Below, in pieces: positions 27,815-37,774 of a stretch of DNA of 64,000 bases; positions within the stretch are counted from its first letter, which is position 1; each line of letters opens with the position of its first letter. This DNA comes from Komagataeibacter diospyri (GTDB lineage Bacteria; Pseudomonadota; Alphaproteobacteria; Acetobacterales; Acetobacteraceae), in contig NZ_BDLU01000032.1 of assembly GCF_006538165.1 (NCBI RefSeq), positions 310,001 through 374,000 on the forward strand, given 5' to 3'. The notes under the pieces are model-generated. The model saw nothing but the letters and a program-made list of their open reading frames with translations, was not told where the DNA came from and did not search any database. The translations under genes were made by a program, and so were the position numbers.

Positions 27815-29212
27815 TTAGTTTCCAGCCTGAATCAAGGTCGATGGTGGGAAAATGATACCCATTGTCACCCCCGGCAGGCTGTCATGCACACGCGACGGCA
27901 TGATATCGAGCCGCGCGTGATGCAGCGCGAGGATGGCCGACACCAGGCTCAGCCCAAGTCCGCTGCCAGGAATGTGGCGACTTTTGTCCGAACGGTAAAA
28001 ACGTCCCATGACCGCCTTGCGTTCCCCCGCCGGGATGCCGATTCCGGTATCGGCAACCTGCAGCAGTGCACAGTCGCCACTCATGCGGGTGCGGATTTCA
28101 ACCCGGCCACCTTCGGGCGTGAATTTGACGGCGTTGTCCACCAGGTTGGCCAGTACCTCGATCAGCAAGTCCCTGTCCCCCTGCACCCGTATCGGCGTAT
28201 CCGCGCCCACATATGACAGGATGATACCCTTGGTTTCGGCTATGGGTTCATACAGATCCACGATATCGGCCACCAGCGCGCCCAGGTCAACCGTACCGAA
28301 ACCCGCGCGCCTGCGGCCGTTCTCGATCTCGCCAATGCGCAGCAGGGCGGTGATGATGGAAAAGGACTGGTCCAGGTCATCTATGGTGCGGGAAATGACA
28401 TTGCGCAGCGCTTCGGCCGAATGGTCGGCATTCAGCGCGCGATCAAGGCGCGCACGCACGCGCGCCAGTGGCGTGCGCAGGTCATGGGCGATGTCGTTGC
28501 CCACGTCGCGTATTTCATCCAGCAGCTGTTCCAGCCGGTCCAGCATACGGTTGACGCTGCCTGCAAGGCGCTGGAGGTCATCATTCTGCTTTCCCGCCGG
28601 CAGGCGTTCATGCAGGTCGCCTTCCATGATGCGATCAATCGCCTCGTGCATGTCCTTGACCCGCGAAAGCGCCCGATGGCTGAGGATGATGCCGGTCATC
28701 AGCGCAAACAGGACGGTCGGCACGATCGAAACCAGCATGGAATGCCGCATCATCAGCCGCAGTTCGGTACGCATGTGCCGACTGCGACCCAGCACCAGGT
28801 ACCGCCCCCCCCGCACATGCACCGCCACCATGCGCAGCACGGTGGCGGACCCGCCGCCCATCGCCTCGGGTTCGATGACATGTACATGCCCGTCTGCCAC
28901 CAGCCCGGTGGGCCAGTTGCGCAGGTCACCCACGATATAATGCTGCTGTGCGTCAAACAGCGTGGTGACGTTCATGATGATGCGCAGGTCATCGGTGGCA
29001 CGGTCGCGCACCTGCTGTTCAAGCTCGGATGGAGTTTCGCGCTGCAGGATGCTGGCTTCGCGCAGCAGCAGCATGTCGGACCGCCGGGCCTCGAACACGC
29101 TGGCCTGACTGTAACCGAAAAAGAACTGCAGTGCCGCCGAACAGATCATCGCCGCCACCACCGCCAGTGTCAGGCGGAAGGTGGCGGTCCGGAACAGTTC
29201 GTTACGAAGCAC
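27815..29212 (-). CDS. Two-component sensor histidine kinase
   Basis: 465 aa from a GTG at 29212 that overlaps the response regulator gene by 11 bases. Two membrane segments (residues about 11-33 and 157-178) frame a periplasmic sensor of about 120 aa. HAMP follows (about 180-232), then the phosphoacceptor His243 (HDLRTPLARV). ATPase boxes are complete: LANLVDNAVKF (N), VADTGIGIP (G1) and GSGLGLSLV (G2). The sensor region is not one I recognise. It likely works with the regulator just upstream and may control the RND pump downstream. Confidence 0.93.
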   Translation of the reverse strand: MLRNELFRTATFRLTLAVVAAMICSAALQFFFGYSQASVFEARRSDMLLLREASILQRETPSELEQQVRDRATDDLRIIMNVTTLFDAQQHYIVGDLRNWPTGLVADGHVHVIEPEAMGGGSATVLRMVAVHVRGGRYLVLGRSRHMRTELRLMMRHSMLVSIVPTVLFALMTGIILSHRALSRVKDMHEAIDRIMEGDLHERLPAGKQNDDLQRLAGSVNRMLDRLEQLLDEIRDVGNDIAHDLRTPLARVRARLDRALNADHSAEALRNVISRTIDDLDQSFSIITALLRIGEIENGRRRAGFGTVDLGALVADIVDLYEPIAETKGIILSYVGADTPIRVQGDRDLLIEVLANLVDNAVKFTPEGGRVEIRTRMSGDCALLQVADTGIGIPAGERKAVMGRFYRSDKSRHIPGSGLGLSLVSAILALHHARLDIMPSRVHDSLPGVTMGIIFPPSTLIQAGN

Positions 29213-29939
29213 GCAGCATGAACCCCGCGCCCCGGATGCTCTGGATCAAGGGGGGCTTGCCGCTTTCATCGATCTTGCGACGCAGCTTGCCGATATGCAC
29301 ATCCACAAGGTTGGTCTGGGGGATGAAGCGGTAATTCCAGACATCTTCCAGCAGCATGTTACGTGTCAGCACCTGCCCCGGACGGCGCATGAGGTATTCC
29401 AGCAGCCGGAATTCACGTGGCAGCAGGTCGATCGGCACGCCATTGCGCGTGACCGTGCGTTCGATCAGGTCCATTTCAAGCGGGCCGACACGCAGCATGG
29501 TATGGCGTGAATTGTCGGGCCTGCGCAGCAGCGCCTCCAGCCGCGCGGCCAGTTCCTCCATCGCGAACGGCTTGGTCAGGTAGTCATCGCCCCCCGCCTT
29601 CAGCCCACTGACCCGGTCATCCACCGCCGACAGGGCAGACAGTACCAGAACGGGCACATGCACCCTGCGCTCACGCAGGGTCTCGATCAGCGTCAGGCCA
29701 TCAAGTTCGGGCAGCATGCGATCCACGATCATGACATCGAAATGCGCATTCAGCCCGATCGCCAGACCGGCAGCGCCTGATTCCTCATGCTGGACATGGA
29801 AATGGCGGCTTTCGAGTTCCTCCACCACCTCCTGCGCGATCTTGCTGTCATCTTCCACCAGCAGGACGCGCGGCGCGGCCCCGCCCGCAGGCGAAACGGG
29901 AACGGTTTCAGGACGGTGGGTTTCGGACGGAACACTCAT
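29202..29939 (-). CDS. Two-component response regulator, OmpR/PhoB family
   Basis: 245 aa from the ATG at 29939, 5 nt after GGAGG. The receiver domain (residues about 24-135) has the acidic pair (VEDD), phosphoacceptor Asp73 (VDRMLPELDG) and Lys123 (LTKPF). The C-terminal winged helix (about 150-245) carries LLPREFRLLEYLMRRPGQVL and the recognition-helix motif NLVDVHIGKLRRKID. It pairs with the overlapping kinase gene. Gene order suggests control of the efflux operon. Confidence 0.93.
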   Translation of the reverse strand: MSVPSETHRPETVPVSPAGGAAPRVLLVEDDSKIAQEVVEELESRHFHVQHEESGAAGLAIGLNAHFDVMIVDRMLPELDGLTLIETLRERRVHVPVLVLSALSAVDDRVSGLKAGGDDYLTKPFAMEELAARLEALLRRPDNSRHTMLRVGPLEMDLIERTVTRNGVPIDLLPREFRLLEYLMRRPGQVLTRNMLLEDVWNYRFIPQTNLVDVHIGKLRRKIDESGKPPLIQSIRGAGFMLRAS

Positions 29940-29994
29940 CATCCCTCCTTTATGCAGGGCGTGCCGGAACAGGGCCAATTAAAATCGTTTTCAG

Positions 29995-31335
29995 CTACAT
30001 CCCGCGCCCGGCCGCCCCTTCGCGCGACCATGACGGCGCCATGTCGGCCTGTCCCCCGACACCATCGCCCGTGGCTGGAGCCGTAGGCGCGCCATCATCC
30101 CCGGCAGGAGCTGCGCGGGTATCCACATCCAGTTCGCGCAGCCTGCGGGTCACCAGGCCCGTGCGCCTGCGCGCTTCGTCAATGGAGGATGACATGGCCG
30201 ATGCATTGCGGGCCAGTTTTTCCAGCACCCCGTCCATGCGCAGCATCTCCTGCCGCGTGGCGCCCAGCAGGCGTGCGATGTCATCCGTGCGCCGTTCCAG
30301 CGCCAGTGTCACGTAACCAAGGTGGATGGTGCGCAGCATGGCGGGCATGAGACCCGGCCCCATCACGATGACGCGATAGGTCCGGCCGATTTCATCCAGC
30401 AGGCCGGGAATCCGCGCGACCTCCGCATACAGCCCGTCGGTGGGCAGGTACAGGACGGCAAATTCAACCGTCACGGGCGGGACGATGTATTTGGTCGCAA
30501 TCTTGCGCGCCTCGATCCGCAGGGTGGTTTCCAGCGCGCGGCGGGCTGCGCGTTCGGCGTCCGGGTTACAGTCCTCAACCGCCTGCAGAAGGCGTTCATA
30601 GGCTTCGGTCGGGAATTTGGAATCAATGGCCAGCACCGGCGGCACGGTGGCGCGCACCGGCATGCGCACGGCGAATTCCACCACCTCGCGACCATCCTCG
30701 CGCAGGCGGCGGTTGGTCTCGTACGCGCCTTCGGGCAGCACGTCGTCAAGGATGCTGCGCAACTGGGATTCGCCCCAGCCCCCACGCGTCTTGACGTTGG
30801 CGAACAGGCGCTTGAGATCCCCCACCTGCGCGGTCATGGCCGAGACCTCGCCCATCGCCTTCTGCATTGCGCCGATCTGTTCAAGCACGCGCTGGAAGGA
30901 TGTCTGCATCTGTTTTTCCACCGCCTGATGCAGGCGTTCATTCACGGCGGCGCGCAGTTCATCGCCCTGCCGCCTGCCCTCCTCCGCCATTTCGCGCAGG
31001 GCCTCGGACTGCGTTACCCGCATTTCCGCAAGGTCGCGGCCCATCATGCGGGCAATGCGGTTGAAGGTTTCGGTGATTTCCTGATGGCGCTGGTCCAGCC
31101 GTGTCGACAGCGCGCGTTCGATTTCCGCCATGCGGGCGCGCTGGGCCTCGTTTTCCGCCACGCGGGCGGCGGTCTCGCGTTCCGTCATCACGCATAGTCG
31201 CGCAAGCATGTCCGTATCCCCGCCCTGCCCCGCCATAAGGGACAGGCGGCGCAGCACGATCAGGGACAACAGGCACGATACGGCGGCCAGCAGCATTCCG
31301 ATCCACAAAACGGGCGATGCGGACATATCGGACAT
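29995..31335 (-). CDS. rmuC: DNA recombination protein RmuC homologue
   Basis: 446 aa from the ATG at 31335. An N-terminal membrane anchor (residues about 7-25) is followed by a long coiled coil (about 30-190, rich in Glu/Arg/Ala) and the RmuC nuclease-like domain (VLAIDSKFPTEAYERLLQ; YLPTDGLYAEVAR). RmuC limits inversions at short repeats in E. coli; its biochemical activity is not established. The C-terminal tail is Pro/Ala/Gly-rich. It lies 55 bp upstream of the response regulator and may start that transcript. Confidence 0.9.
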   Translation of the reverse strand: MSDMSASPVLWIGMLLAAVSCLLSLIVLRRLSLMAGQGGDTDMLARLCVMTERETAARVAENEAQRARMAEIERALSTRLDQRHQEITETFNRIARMMGRDLAEMRVTQSEALREMAEEGRRQGDELRAAVNERLHQAVEKQMQTSFQRVLEQIGAMQKAMGEVSAMTAQVGDLKRLFANVKTRGGWGESQLRSILDDVLPEGAYETNRRLREDGREVVEFAVRMPVRATVPPVLAIDSKFPTEAYERLLQAVEDCNPDAERAARRALETTLRIEARKIATKYIVPPVTVEFAVLYLPTDGLYAEVARIPGLLDEIGRTYRVIVMGPGLMPAMLRTIHLGYVTLALERRTDDIARLLGATRQEMLRMDGVLEKLARNASAMSSSIDEARRRTGLVTRRLRELDVDTRAAPAGDDGAPTAPATGDGVGGQADMAPSWSREGAAGRGM

Positions 31336-31576
31336 GGCGGATGATTTCCCATCAGAAAGAACAAAACATGTCCGTGCCCTGTAATGCAGGGGATGTAAAC
31401 CCATCATGTTTTTTTGGAATATCTGGCAACCGTGATATGCAGCGACCGTAATGATCCGCCTTTCACCTGATTTTCAGGTTCGCACGGCGCCAAAACCCAC
31501 TAGCGTGCCCCGGCATGCCTTCACCCCGCCCGTTCGCGGTGCCGGAAACCGAACCGTTCTTGAGGACCCATCCACC

Positions 31577-32968
31577 ATGCCCGAGGAAACGCAGACCTGC
31601 CCGCAAGCCCGACCGGCGCGGCGCGGATCCCTGTTTCGCAGCCTGTATGCGCAGGTTGTCATCGCGGTGGTGGTGGGCATCGTGCTGGGATATTTCTGCC
31701 CGCATGTGGCCGTGACGCTGAAACCGCTGGGCGACGGCTTCATCCGCCTGGTCAAGATGGTGATCCCGCCGGTCATCTTCCTGACGGTGGTGACGGGAGT
31801 GGCCAGCCTGTCCGACCTGGGACAGGCGGGGCGGCTGGCAGCCAAGGCGATGGTGTATTTCCTGACCTTTTCCTCGCTGGCGCTGGTGGTGGGCATGGTC
31901 ATGGCCAATATCGTGCGTCCCGGGGCGCATATCCATGCCGACCCCGCAACGCTGGATACCCATGCGGTCGCAGCCTTCACCGCACGTGCGCAGGCGCATT
32001 CGTTCAGTGACTTCCTGCTCAACATCATTCCCGACACAGTGGTCAGCGCCTTTGTTTCGGGCGATATCCTGCAGGTGCTGCTGATCGCCATCCTGTTCAG
32101 CATCAGCCTGTCGCACATGGGAACGAAGGGGCATGCGATCCTGACCCTCCTCAGGCAGCTGACGCAGCTGGTGTTCGGCGTGGTCAGGCTGGTCATGTAT
32201 GCCGCCCCCATCGGGGCGCTGGGGGCGATGGCGTTCACCATCGGACGGTTTGGCATCGGATCGGTGCTGCACCTCGCTTTCCTCGTGGCGACGTTCTACG
32301 CCACTTCCGCACTGTTCGTGGTGGTGGTGCTGGGGGCGGTCGCGCGATACAACGGGTTCCGCATCCTTCCGCTGCTGGCCTACCTGCGTGAGGAACTGCT
32401 GATCGTGCTGGGCACCAGTTCATCCGAATCAGCGCTGCCCAGCCTCATGACCCGGATGGAGAACGCGGGCTGCGCGCCATCCGTCGTGGGGCTTGTGGTA
32501 CCGATGGGCTATTCCTTCAATCTGGATGGCACCAACATCTACATGTCACTTTCTGCCCTGTTCATCGCACAGGCGACGGATGTGCATCTGGGTCTGGGCC
32601 AGCAGGTCAGCCTGCTGCTGGTCGCCATGATCAGCTCCAAGGGTGCTGCCGGGGTCACGGGTGCGGGGTTCGTCACCCTTGCCGCGACGCTGGCGGTGGT
32701 GCCCGACGTGCCGGTGGCGGGCATGGGTCTGATCCTTGGCATTGACCGTTTCATGTCGGAATGCCGGTCGCTGACCAACATCATCGGCAACGCGGTTGCC
32801 ACCATCGTACTGGCCCGGTGGGAAGGCGCACTGGATACCGACCGCCTTGCCGCGGCCCTGTCAGGCCGGATCAGCGACGTGGACGCGGATACCCCCGTCA
32901 TTGCCGGAGTGGACGCCGTATCCGACAGCCGCGCACCGACCGCCCCGTCCCTGCCCCATTCATCCTGA
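31577..32968 (+). CDS. dctA: C4-dicarboxylate:cation symporter (DctA family)
   Basis: 463 aa from the ATG at 31577 (GAGGA upstream). It is a DAACS-family carrier with about eight membrane helices and two re-entrant hairpins. The serine-rich loop ([13 protein letters not shown]) and the substrate/Na site [14 protein letters not shown] are clear. It imports succinate, fumarate or malate; some relatives carry Glu/Asp, so the substrate is not certain. The C-terminal 40 residues are polar and variable. It is 30 bp upstream of a second carrier gene on the same strand. Confidence 0.88.
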   Translation: MPEETQTCPQARPARRGSLFRSLYAQVVIAVVVGIVLGYFCPHVAVTLKPLGDGFIRLVKMVIPPVIFLTVVTGVASLSDLGQAGRLAAKAMVYFLTFSSLALVVGMVMANIVRPGAHIHADPATLDTHAVAAFTARAQAHSFSDFLLNIIPDTVVSAFVSGDILQVLLIAILFSISLSHMGTKGHAILTLLRQLTQLVFGVVRLVMYAAPIGALGAMAFTIGRFGIGSVLHLAFLVATFYATSALFVVVVLGAVARYNGFRILPLLAYLREELLIVLGTSSSESALPSLMTRMENAGCAPSVVGLVVPMGYSFNLDGTNIYMSLSALFIAQATDVHLGLGQQVSLLLVAMISSKGAAGVTGAGFVTLAATLAVVPDVPVAGMGLILGIDRFMSECRSLTNIIGNAVATIVLARWEGALDTDRLAAALSGRISDVDADTPVIAGVDAVSDSRAPTAPSLPHSS

Positions 32969-32998
32969 CGATCCTTTCGCCCCCATAGGTTGCACATC

Positions 32999-34300
32999 AT
33001 GCCTGTTTTCAAGACCCAGACCGGCGCGCTGACTACCGCGCAGAGAATACGAAGCATTATTGCGGGTTCATCCGGAAATCTGATTGAATATTACGATTGG
33101 TACGTCTATGCGGCATTTTCCATGTATTTTGCCCATGCCTTCTTTCCCAAGGGCAACCAGACGACCGAACTGCTGCGCAGTGCGGCGGTGTTCGCCATCG
33201 GCTTCCTCATGCGGCCGGTGGGCGGGTGGCTCATGGGGCTTATGGCGGACCGGCATGGACGGCGCGCGGCGCTGAGCATTTCCATCATCGCCATGTGCGC
33301 AGGCTCGCTGGCCATTGCGGTATGCCCGACCTACGACCGCATTGGCGTTGCGGCCCCGTGCATACTGCTGTTCGCGCGCCTGCTGCAGGGACTGAGCCTT
33401 GGGGGCGAATACGGGGCCAGCGCCACGTACCTGTCGGAAATCGCTCCCCCTGCGCAGCGCGGGTTTTACGCCAGTTTTCAGTATGTCACGCTGGTGATGG
33501 GACAGTTGCTGGCGCTTGTGGTACTGCTGATCCTGCAGTTCGTGCTGCTCAGCCCGGCACAGCTTGGGGCATGGGGCTGGCGCATCCCGTTTTCCATCGG
33601 CGCGCTGCTGGCGCTGTCCATCCTGTGGTTCCGCCGCGGCATGGCGGAAAGCGAGCAGTTCAACACAGTCAGCCATGACCACACCGCCCATGGTGGCCTG
33701 CGCGTGCTGCTGCGCCACCCGCGCGAGGTGCTGGGCGTATGCGGCCTGACGCTGGGGGGCACCGTCGCATTCTATACCTTCACCATCTACATGCAGAAAT
33801 ATCTGGTGAATACCGCCGGACTGACCAAGGAACAGTCCACGCTGGTCTCCACCGCGTCACTGGTGGTATTCGCCATGGTCCAGCCCGCCTTTGGCGCGCT
33901 GTCGGACCGGGTGGGCCGCAGGCGGCTGCTGTTGTCGTTCGGCATTATCGGCTGTATTGCGACCGTGCCGCTCATGCAGGCACTATCAAGCGTGCATTCC
34001 CCGCTGGCGGCTTTTGGCCTGGTGACGGCGGCACTGATCGGGATTTCGGGCTATACCTCCATCAACGCGGTGGTGAAGGCCGAACTGTTCCCCACGCGCA
34101 TCCGCGCTCTGGGGGTGGCGCTACCCTATGCGCTGACCGTTTCGGTCTTTGGCGGCACGGCGGAATACGTGGCCCTGTGGTTCAAGCAGATCGGGCATGA
34201 AGGGCTGTTTTACTGGTACGTGACCGGCTGCATCGCCTGTTCGCTGCTGACCGTGCTGTTCCTTTTGCCCGGGCATGACCGCATCACGCAGGAACACTAA
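32999..34300 (+). CDS. MFS metabolite:H+ symporter (KgtP/ProP-like)
   Basis: 433 aa with 12 predicted membrane segments; the ATG at 32999 is preferred to a TTG three codons upstream. The family signature is in the loop between TM2 and TM3 (GWLMGLMADRHGRRAAL), plus the RLLQGLSLGGEYGASATYLSE motif (shown in part) of the metabolite/H+ symporter subfamily that includes alpha-ketoglutarate, citrate and proline/betaine carriers. With the dicarboxylate carrier before it, an organic-acid substrate is likely. A dispersed repeat follows the stop. Confidence 0.85.
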   Translation: MPVFKTQTGALTTAQRIRSIIAGSSGNLIEYYDWYVYAAFSMYFAHAFFPKGNQTTELLRSAAVFAIGFLMRPVGGWLMGLMADRHGRRAALSISIIAMCAGSLAIAVCPTYDRIGVAAPCILLFARLLQGLSLGGEYGASATYLSEIAPPAQRGFYASFQYVTLVMGQLLALVVLLILQFVLLSPAQLGAWGWRIPFSIGALLALSILWFRRGMAESEQFNTVSHDHTAHGGLRVLLRHPREVLGVCGLTLGGTVAFYTFTIYMQKYLVNTAGLTKEQSTLVSTASLVVFAMVQPAFGALSDRVGRRRLLLSFGIIGCIATVPLMQALSSVHSPLAAFGLVTAALIGISGYTSINAVVKAELFPTRIRALGVALPYALTVSVFGGTAEYVALWFKQIGHEGLFYWYVTGCIACSLLTVLFLLPGHDRITQEH

Positions 34301-34328
34301 AAGACTGTTCCAAAATACATAATTGATA

Positions 34329-34377
34329 AAAGTTTTTGGCGCCGCCTTTTTGAAAAAAGCTTCACCAGAAACTTCTT
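34329..34377 (+). repeat. Dispersed convergent-junction repeat, copy A (short form)
   Basis: Shares AGTTTTTGGCGCCGCCTTTT and AAGCTTCACCAGAAACTTC with copies at 45245 and 52781, but lacks the central stem-loop segment of about 25-40 bp. It lies between the converging MFS and YhdP-like genes, and its end runs into the stop codon of the latter. A CTTTTT/AAAAAG stem remains. Confidence 0.8.
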
Positions 34378-37300
34378 TAGTGGATATGCATGAGGTTACG
34401 CAGGAAACCGGGCAGCAGCATCGCATACGGATTTACATGCACTGCCGGGTTATCCATCGGCCCTGTGACCTGATAGGTGGCGGAGACGACGCCCCCGTTC
34501 TTTTCGGGGCTGAACAGCCAGCCCAGCAGGCCGGGCAGGTGACCAGGTGCGGCATTCACGGCAAAGGCCGGGATGATGGTGCCATCAAGATTCAGCGTCT
34601 TTTTCTCCAGGTTCACGTCACCTGACACCGTGGCTCCGAGGGATGCGTTGCTGACCAGCCCGTCGGCAATATGGATGTTGCCTTCATCCAGCGTAACCGG
34701 CGCATCCAGCTGCTCGACCTGAAAGCTGGGCGCATGCGGCGCGCGCAGCCAGCCATAGATCGAGGCATTGTTGGCCATGCGCACCACCGCCGGCACGTTG
34801 CGCAGCCTGAACGGTCCCATATGCACCTTGCCCGAGAAGGGTGCGGTCGCAACGCTGTCGTCAAAGCTGCCGGTGATGTCGGTTACACCGCCCTGCATCT
34901 CATCCGTGACCTTCATGTCCTGCAGCAGCGCACCAAGGCTGGCCACATGCACATCCAGCACGCGCGTATTGCCCTTGGGATTCAGGTGCGCCGCAGCCGC
35001 CACCGGCCCCTCGACCGTCATGACCCCGCGCGTCAGGCGCACGCCATCGGTTTCCAGATGGCTGTGCACATTCGTCAGCGTATCTTTCGGGCTGTAATAC
35101 AGGGTGCGGGCATCCACATTCAGGTCCCACCTGCGCCCCGGCGGTCCCTTCACGCGTCCGCTGGCCATTTCGGGCACATGGTAGCCACTGCTGCCCTGCC
35201 GGGCCGCCACCCTGGCAGAAACCGAACTGTCCGGCGCAGTCTGGAATGACACCAGCGGCGACAGGTCCAGCACTTTTGCCGCCACGTTCACCCCGATCGG
35301 ATCTCTGTCGCGCAGCGGCAGCGTGACCGAGGCATTGCCCATTGACCGGCCAACATGGAACCCGCGCAGGATCAGGCGGCGCGCGACGCCGGATGCGGTT
35401 TCGGCATGGCCATCAATCAGCAGGTCAGGGCCTACGGCGCGGATATTCTCGATGCTGGAGATCTGGCCATGGTCAAGATCAAGCTCGACCGAGGCATTCG
35501 CTTCCTGCCCCACTTTCTTGGACCAGATGGGAATGCTCAGCGCCGCACGGTCAAGGTCAAGGTCGATATTGACCTGCGCCTTGCCGCCCACGTACCGGTC
35601 GTAATCCACATCCAGTTGGGCGCTGCCGGCAAAATGCTCACCCATCTCGAACCCCGCGCGGCGCACGCCCTCAGGGGTGACATGTCCCTGCAGGCTGGCG
35701 CTTTCCACTGCGTGGACCATCGGCCCGTTACGGAAATCCATGGTGTAGATCACACTGGATGGAATGCCCGCCAGCACCCCGGTCCCCTGCAGCAGCAGGC
35801 CGTTGATCGTGGCATCAATGCCAAGGTTGCCGTTATCCAGTGGCCGCCCCACCACCACATTGCCCAGATGCACCTGTGCCAGATCAGTGTGGCTGCGCAG
35901 GTCGATCTGGTCCAGCCGCACATGCGCATCCAGCGGCAGGGCGATATGCAGCGACACATTGGCCCGCCCCGCAGGGTGCGTAAACGACATGGGATGGCGC
36001 GAAAGCACATTCAGCCGCGGTTCGGCCAGCAGCGCCAGCACATCACGCGCATTACCAAGCAGGGTGACGTTGATATCCCCCACCTGCACCTTTTCATTCA
36101 GGCCCGTGATCCGCATGGAACCGGGGCCGACCTCGATCCGTCCGGTGCCGGTGGCGTCCACGTGTCGGTCCGCCAGGTCCACCAGCTGATAGGCGTGGCC
36201 AAAGCGGATCATGATCTCATCCGGGCCATCGAAGGTCAGATGGGCGTCCATGTCATGCATGGGCGGAATGGGACGCAGCCAGTGCAGTTCCATCCTGTCC
36301 GCATCAATCGTCCCGCCCAGCGAGACAAGGTCCAGCCCGTTCCAGCCCTTGTGGCTGGCCAGCCCCATGTTGACCTGCAGTTCCTGCACATGCCCCTGCG
36401 GGATGTTCTGCGTAACCCACCGCCGCGCGCCCTTCATGGCGCGTGGGGGCCAGAAATCGCCCAGTGTCGCAAAATCCAGCGAGCGTGCGCGCGCGGTCAC
36501 ATTCACCTGCGCCGCCTTCGGGTTCAGCAGGGATGTCGATTTGAGGTCCGCCGTAGCGTCCAGCGTGGGGCCACTGCCGTCATCGGTTGCATGTCCCGGC
36601 GCGCGCAGGTGCAGTTCCAGCCGTTTCAGTGCCACATGCAGCGGGCCATCAAACGGTGCGGCACGCGGCCCCGCCCCCAGCGATCCGACCAGGTCGGCTT
36701 CCCCTTCACCCACCAGGAACTGCCCCGCCTTGCGTGTCGTGACCTTCCCGTTGCCCGCATCAAGATGCAGCGTGAACTCACGCGGCATGAGGAAAGGAAC
36801 ATCCGGCGCGCCCCCGTTACGAAAGGCAACCTGCAGCTGACCGCCCACGGGCAGGCCAAGTGGCTCCACCTCCTTCTGTCCCGGCGCGAAGGCGGCGGGA
36901 CTGATCGGGTCAAGCTGCAGTGTCCAGTTGATCTGACCCGCGCCGACATGTTCGCCCGTGCCATGCACCACCAGCCGTTCACCATTCCCCTCCAGCCCGA
37001 GGCGGACATCACCCGTGACCCCCTTCTGCCCGGAATCGGTCACGACCTTCAGCCGGGCATCGGCTTCGCCCAGCCGCCATGTGCGCCCGGTCATGCGGTC
37101 GGCAAAATTGACGTGGGTGTCGGATATGACGGCCTGCCGCAGCGCCGTCAGGTCCACCGGGGCCGGCTCTTCGGGTTTCCGTGCGGAATAAGGCGTGTCC
37201 GGACCAAGGTCGAGGCCGAATTTGCCCTCCCTGTTGCGTGCAAGCTTCAGCCGCCCGTGTGATGCCGACAGTTCCAGTATCCGCACGCTGCCATGAAACA

Positions 37301-37709
37301 GTGCCGGGCTGTCCAGCGTCAGGCGGCCACGACGCAGGGTATCGGCCATCTGCCCGTCACGGCGCTGGATCCGCACGTCCTCTACCCATATCACCAGTGG
37401 GGCGCGCAGACCTTCATGCACGGCGTTCCAGCCCATGCGCACATGCCCTGCGGACAGGGTGCCAATGATATCGTCACGCCTGAAGCCATGGGCTACCGGC
37501 AGCGGCATGAGCAGGCTGACCACCGGCGTCACATCCAGCGGGCCTGCAGACAGCCGCACCGTCAGCACCAGCAGGAGTACCGCAGGCAGCGTAATGCACA
37601 ACAGCACCAGCCAGATCACCATCCGTCCGGCCGCCATCACCGCGCGACGCACGCGGCTGGGACTGGACACGGGGACCGGGGCGGGAGAGGGTTGGCCAGC
37701 TTCCGTCAT
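34377..37709 (-). CDS. YhdP/AsmA-like giant envelope protein (DUF3971)
   Basis: 1110 aa from the ATG at 37709 (a GTG three codons upstream is also possible). One N-terminal membrane helix (VIWLVLLCITLPAVLLLVL) is followed by a very long periplasmic region of repeating beta-strands. The DUF3971 part is in the middle and the AsmA-like C-terminal part at the end (YGWLRAPHAPSFQVEQL; LLGWLFSPEKNGGVVSATY). Proteins of this bridge-like family (TamB, YhdP, AsmA) move phospholipid between membranes in E. coli. The function here is inferred from family. Confidence 0.85.
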   Translation of the reverse strand: MTEAGQPSPAPVPVSSPSRVRRAVMAAGRMVIWLVLLCITLPAVLLLVLTVRLSAGPLDVTPVVSLLMPLPVAHGFRRDDIIGTLSAGHVRMGWNAVHEGLRAPLVIWVEDVRIQRRDGQMADTLRRGRLTLDSPALFHGSVRILELSASHGRLKLARNREGKFGLDLGPDTPYSARKPEEPAPVDLTALRQAVISDTHVNFADRMTGRTWRLGEADARLKVVTDSGQKGVTGDVRLGLEGNGERLVVHGTGEHVGAGQINWTLQLDPISPAAFAPGQKEVEPLGLPVGGQLQVAFRNGGAPDVPFLMPREFTLHLDAGNGKVTTRKAGQFLVGEGEADLVGSLGAGPRAAPFDGPLHVALKRLELHLRAPGHATDDGSGPTLDATADLKSTSLLNPKAAQVNVTARARSLDFATLGDFWPPRAMKGARRWVTQNIPQGHVQELQVNMGLASHKGWNGLDLVSLGGTIDADRMELHWLRPIPPMHDMDAHLTFDGPDEIMIRFGHAYQLVDLADRHVDATGTGRIEVGPGSMRITGLNEKVQVGDINVTLLGNARDVLALLAEPRLNVLSRHPMSFTHPAGRANVSLHIALPLDAHVRLDQIDLRSHTDLAQVHLGNVVVGRPLDNGNLGIDATINGLLLQGTGVLAGIPSSVIYTMDFRNGPMVHAVESASLQGHVTPEGVRRAGFEMGEHFAGSAQLDVDYDRYVGGKAQVNIDLDLDRAALSIPIWSKKVGQEANASVELDLDHGQISSIENIRAVGPDLLIDGHAETASGVARRLILRGFHVGRSMGNASVTLPLRDRDPIGVNVAAKVLDLSPLVSFQTAPDSSVSARVAARQGSSGYHVPEMASGRVKGPPGRRWDLNVDARTLYYSPKDTLTNVHSHLETDGVRLTRGVMTVEGPVAAAAHLNPKGNTRVLDVHVASLGALLQDMKVTDEMQGGVTDITGSFDDSVATAPFSGKVHMGPFRLRNVPAVVRMANNASIYGWLRAPHAPSFQVEQLDAPVTLDEGNIHIADGLVSNASLGATVSGDVNLEKKTLNLDGTIIPAFAVNAAPGHLPGLLGWLFSPEKNGGVVSATYQVTGPMDNPAVHVNPYAMLLPGFLRNLMHIH

Positions 37710-37774
37710 GCCACCCACGCCATGCCACCATGCGGGCCCGCATGATTTTTCAGCCCCTTAACGGACCTTTCCTC

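Noticed and set aside
29202..31335. Possible toxin-antitoxin or phage module near rmuC
   Set aside because: No small paired ORFs or integrase; the genes are ordinary rmuC and two-component genes.
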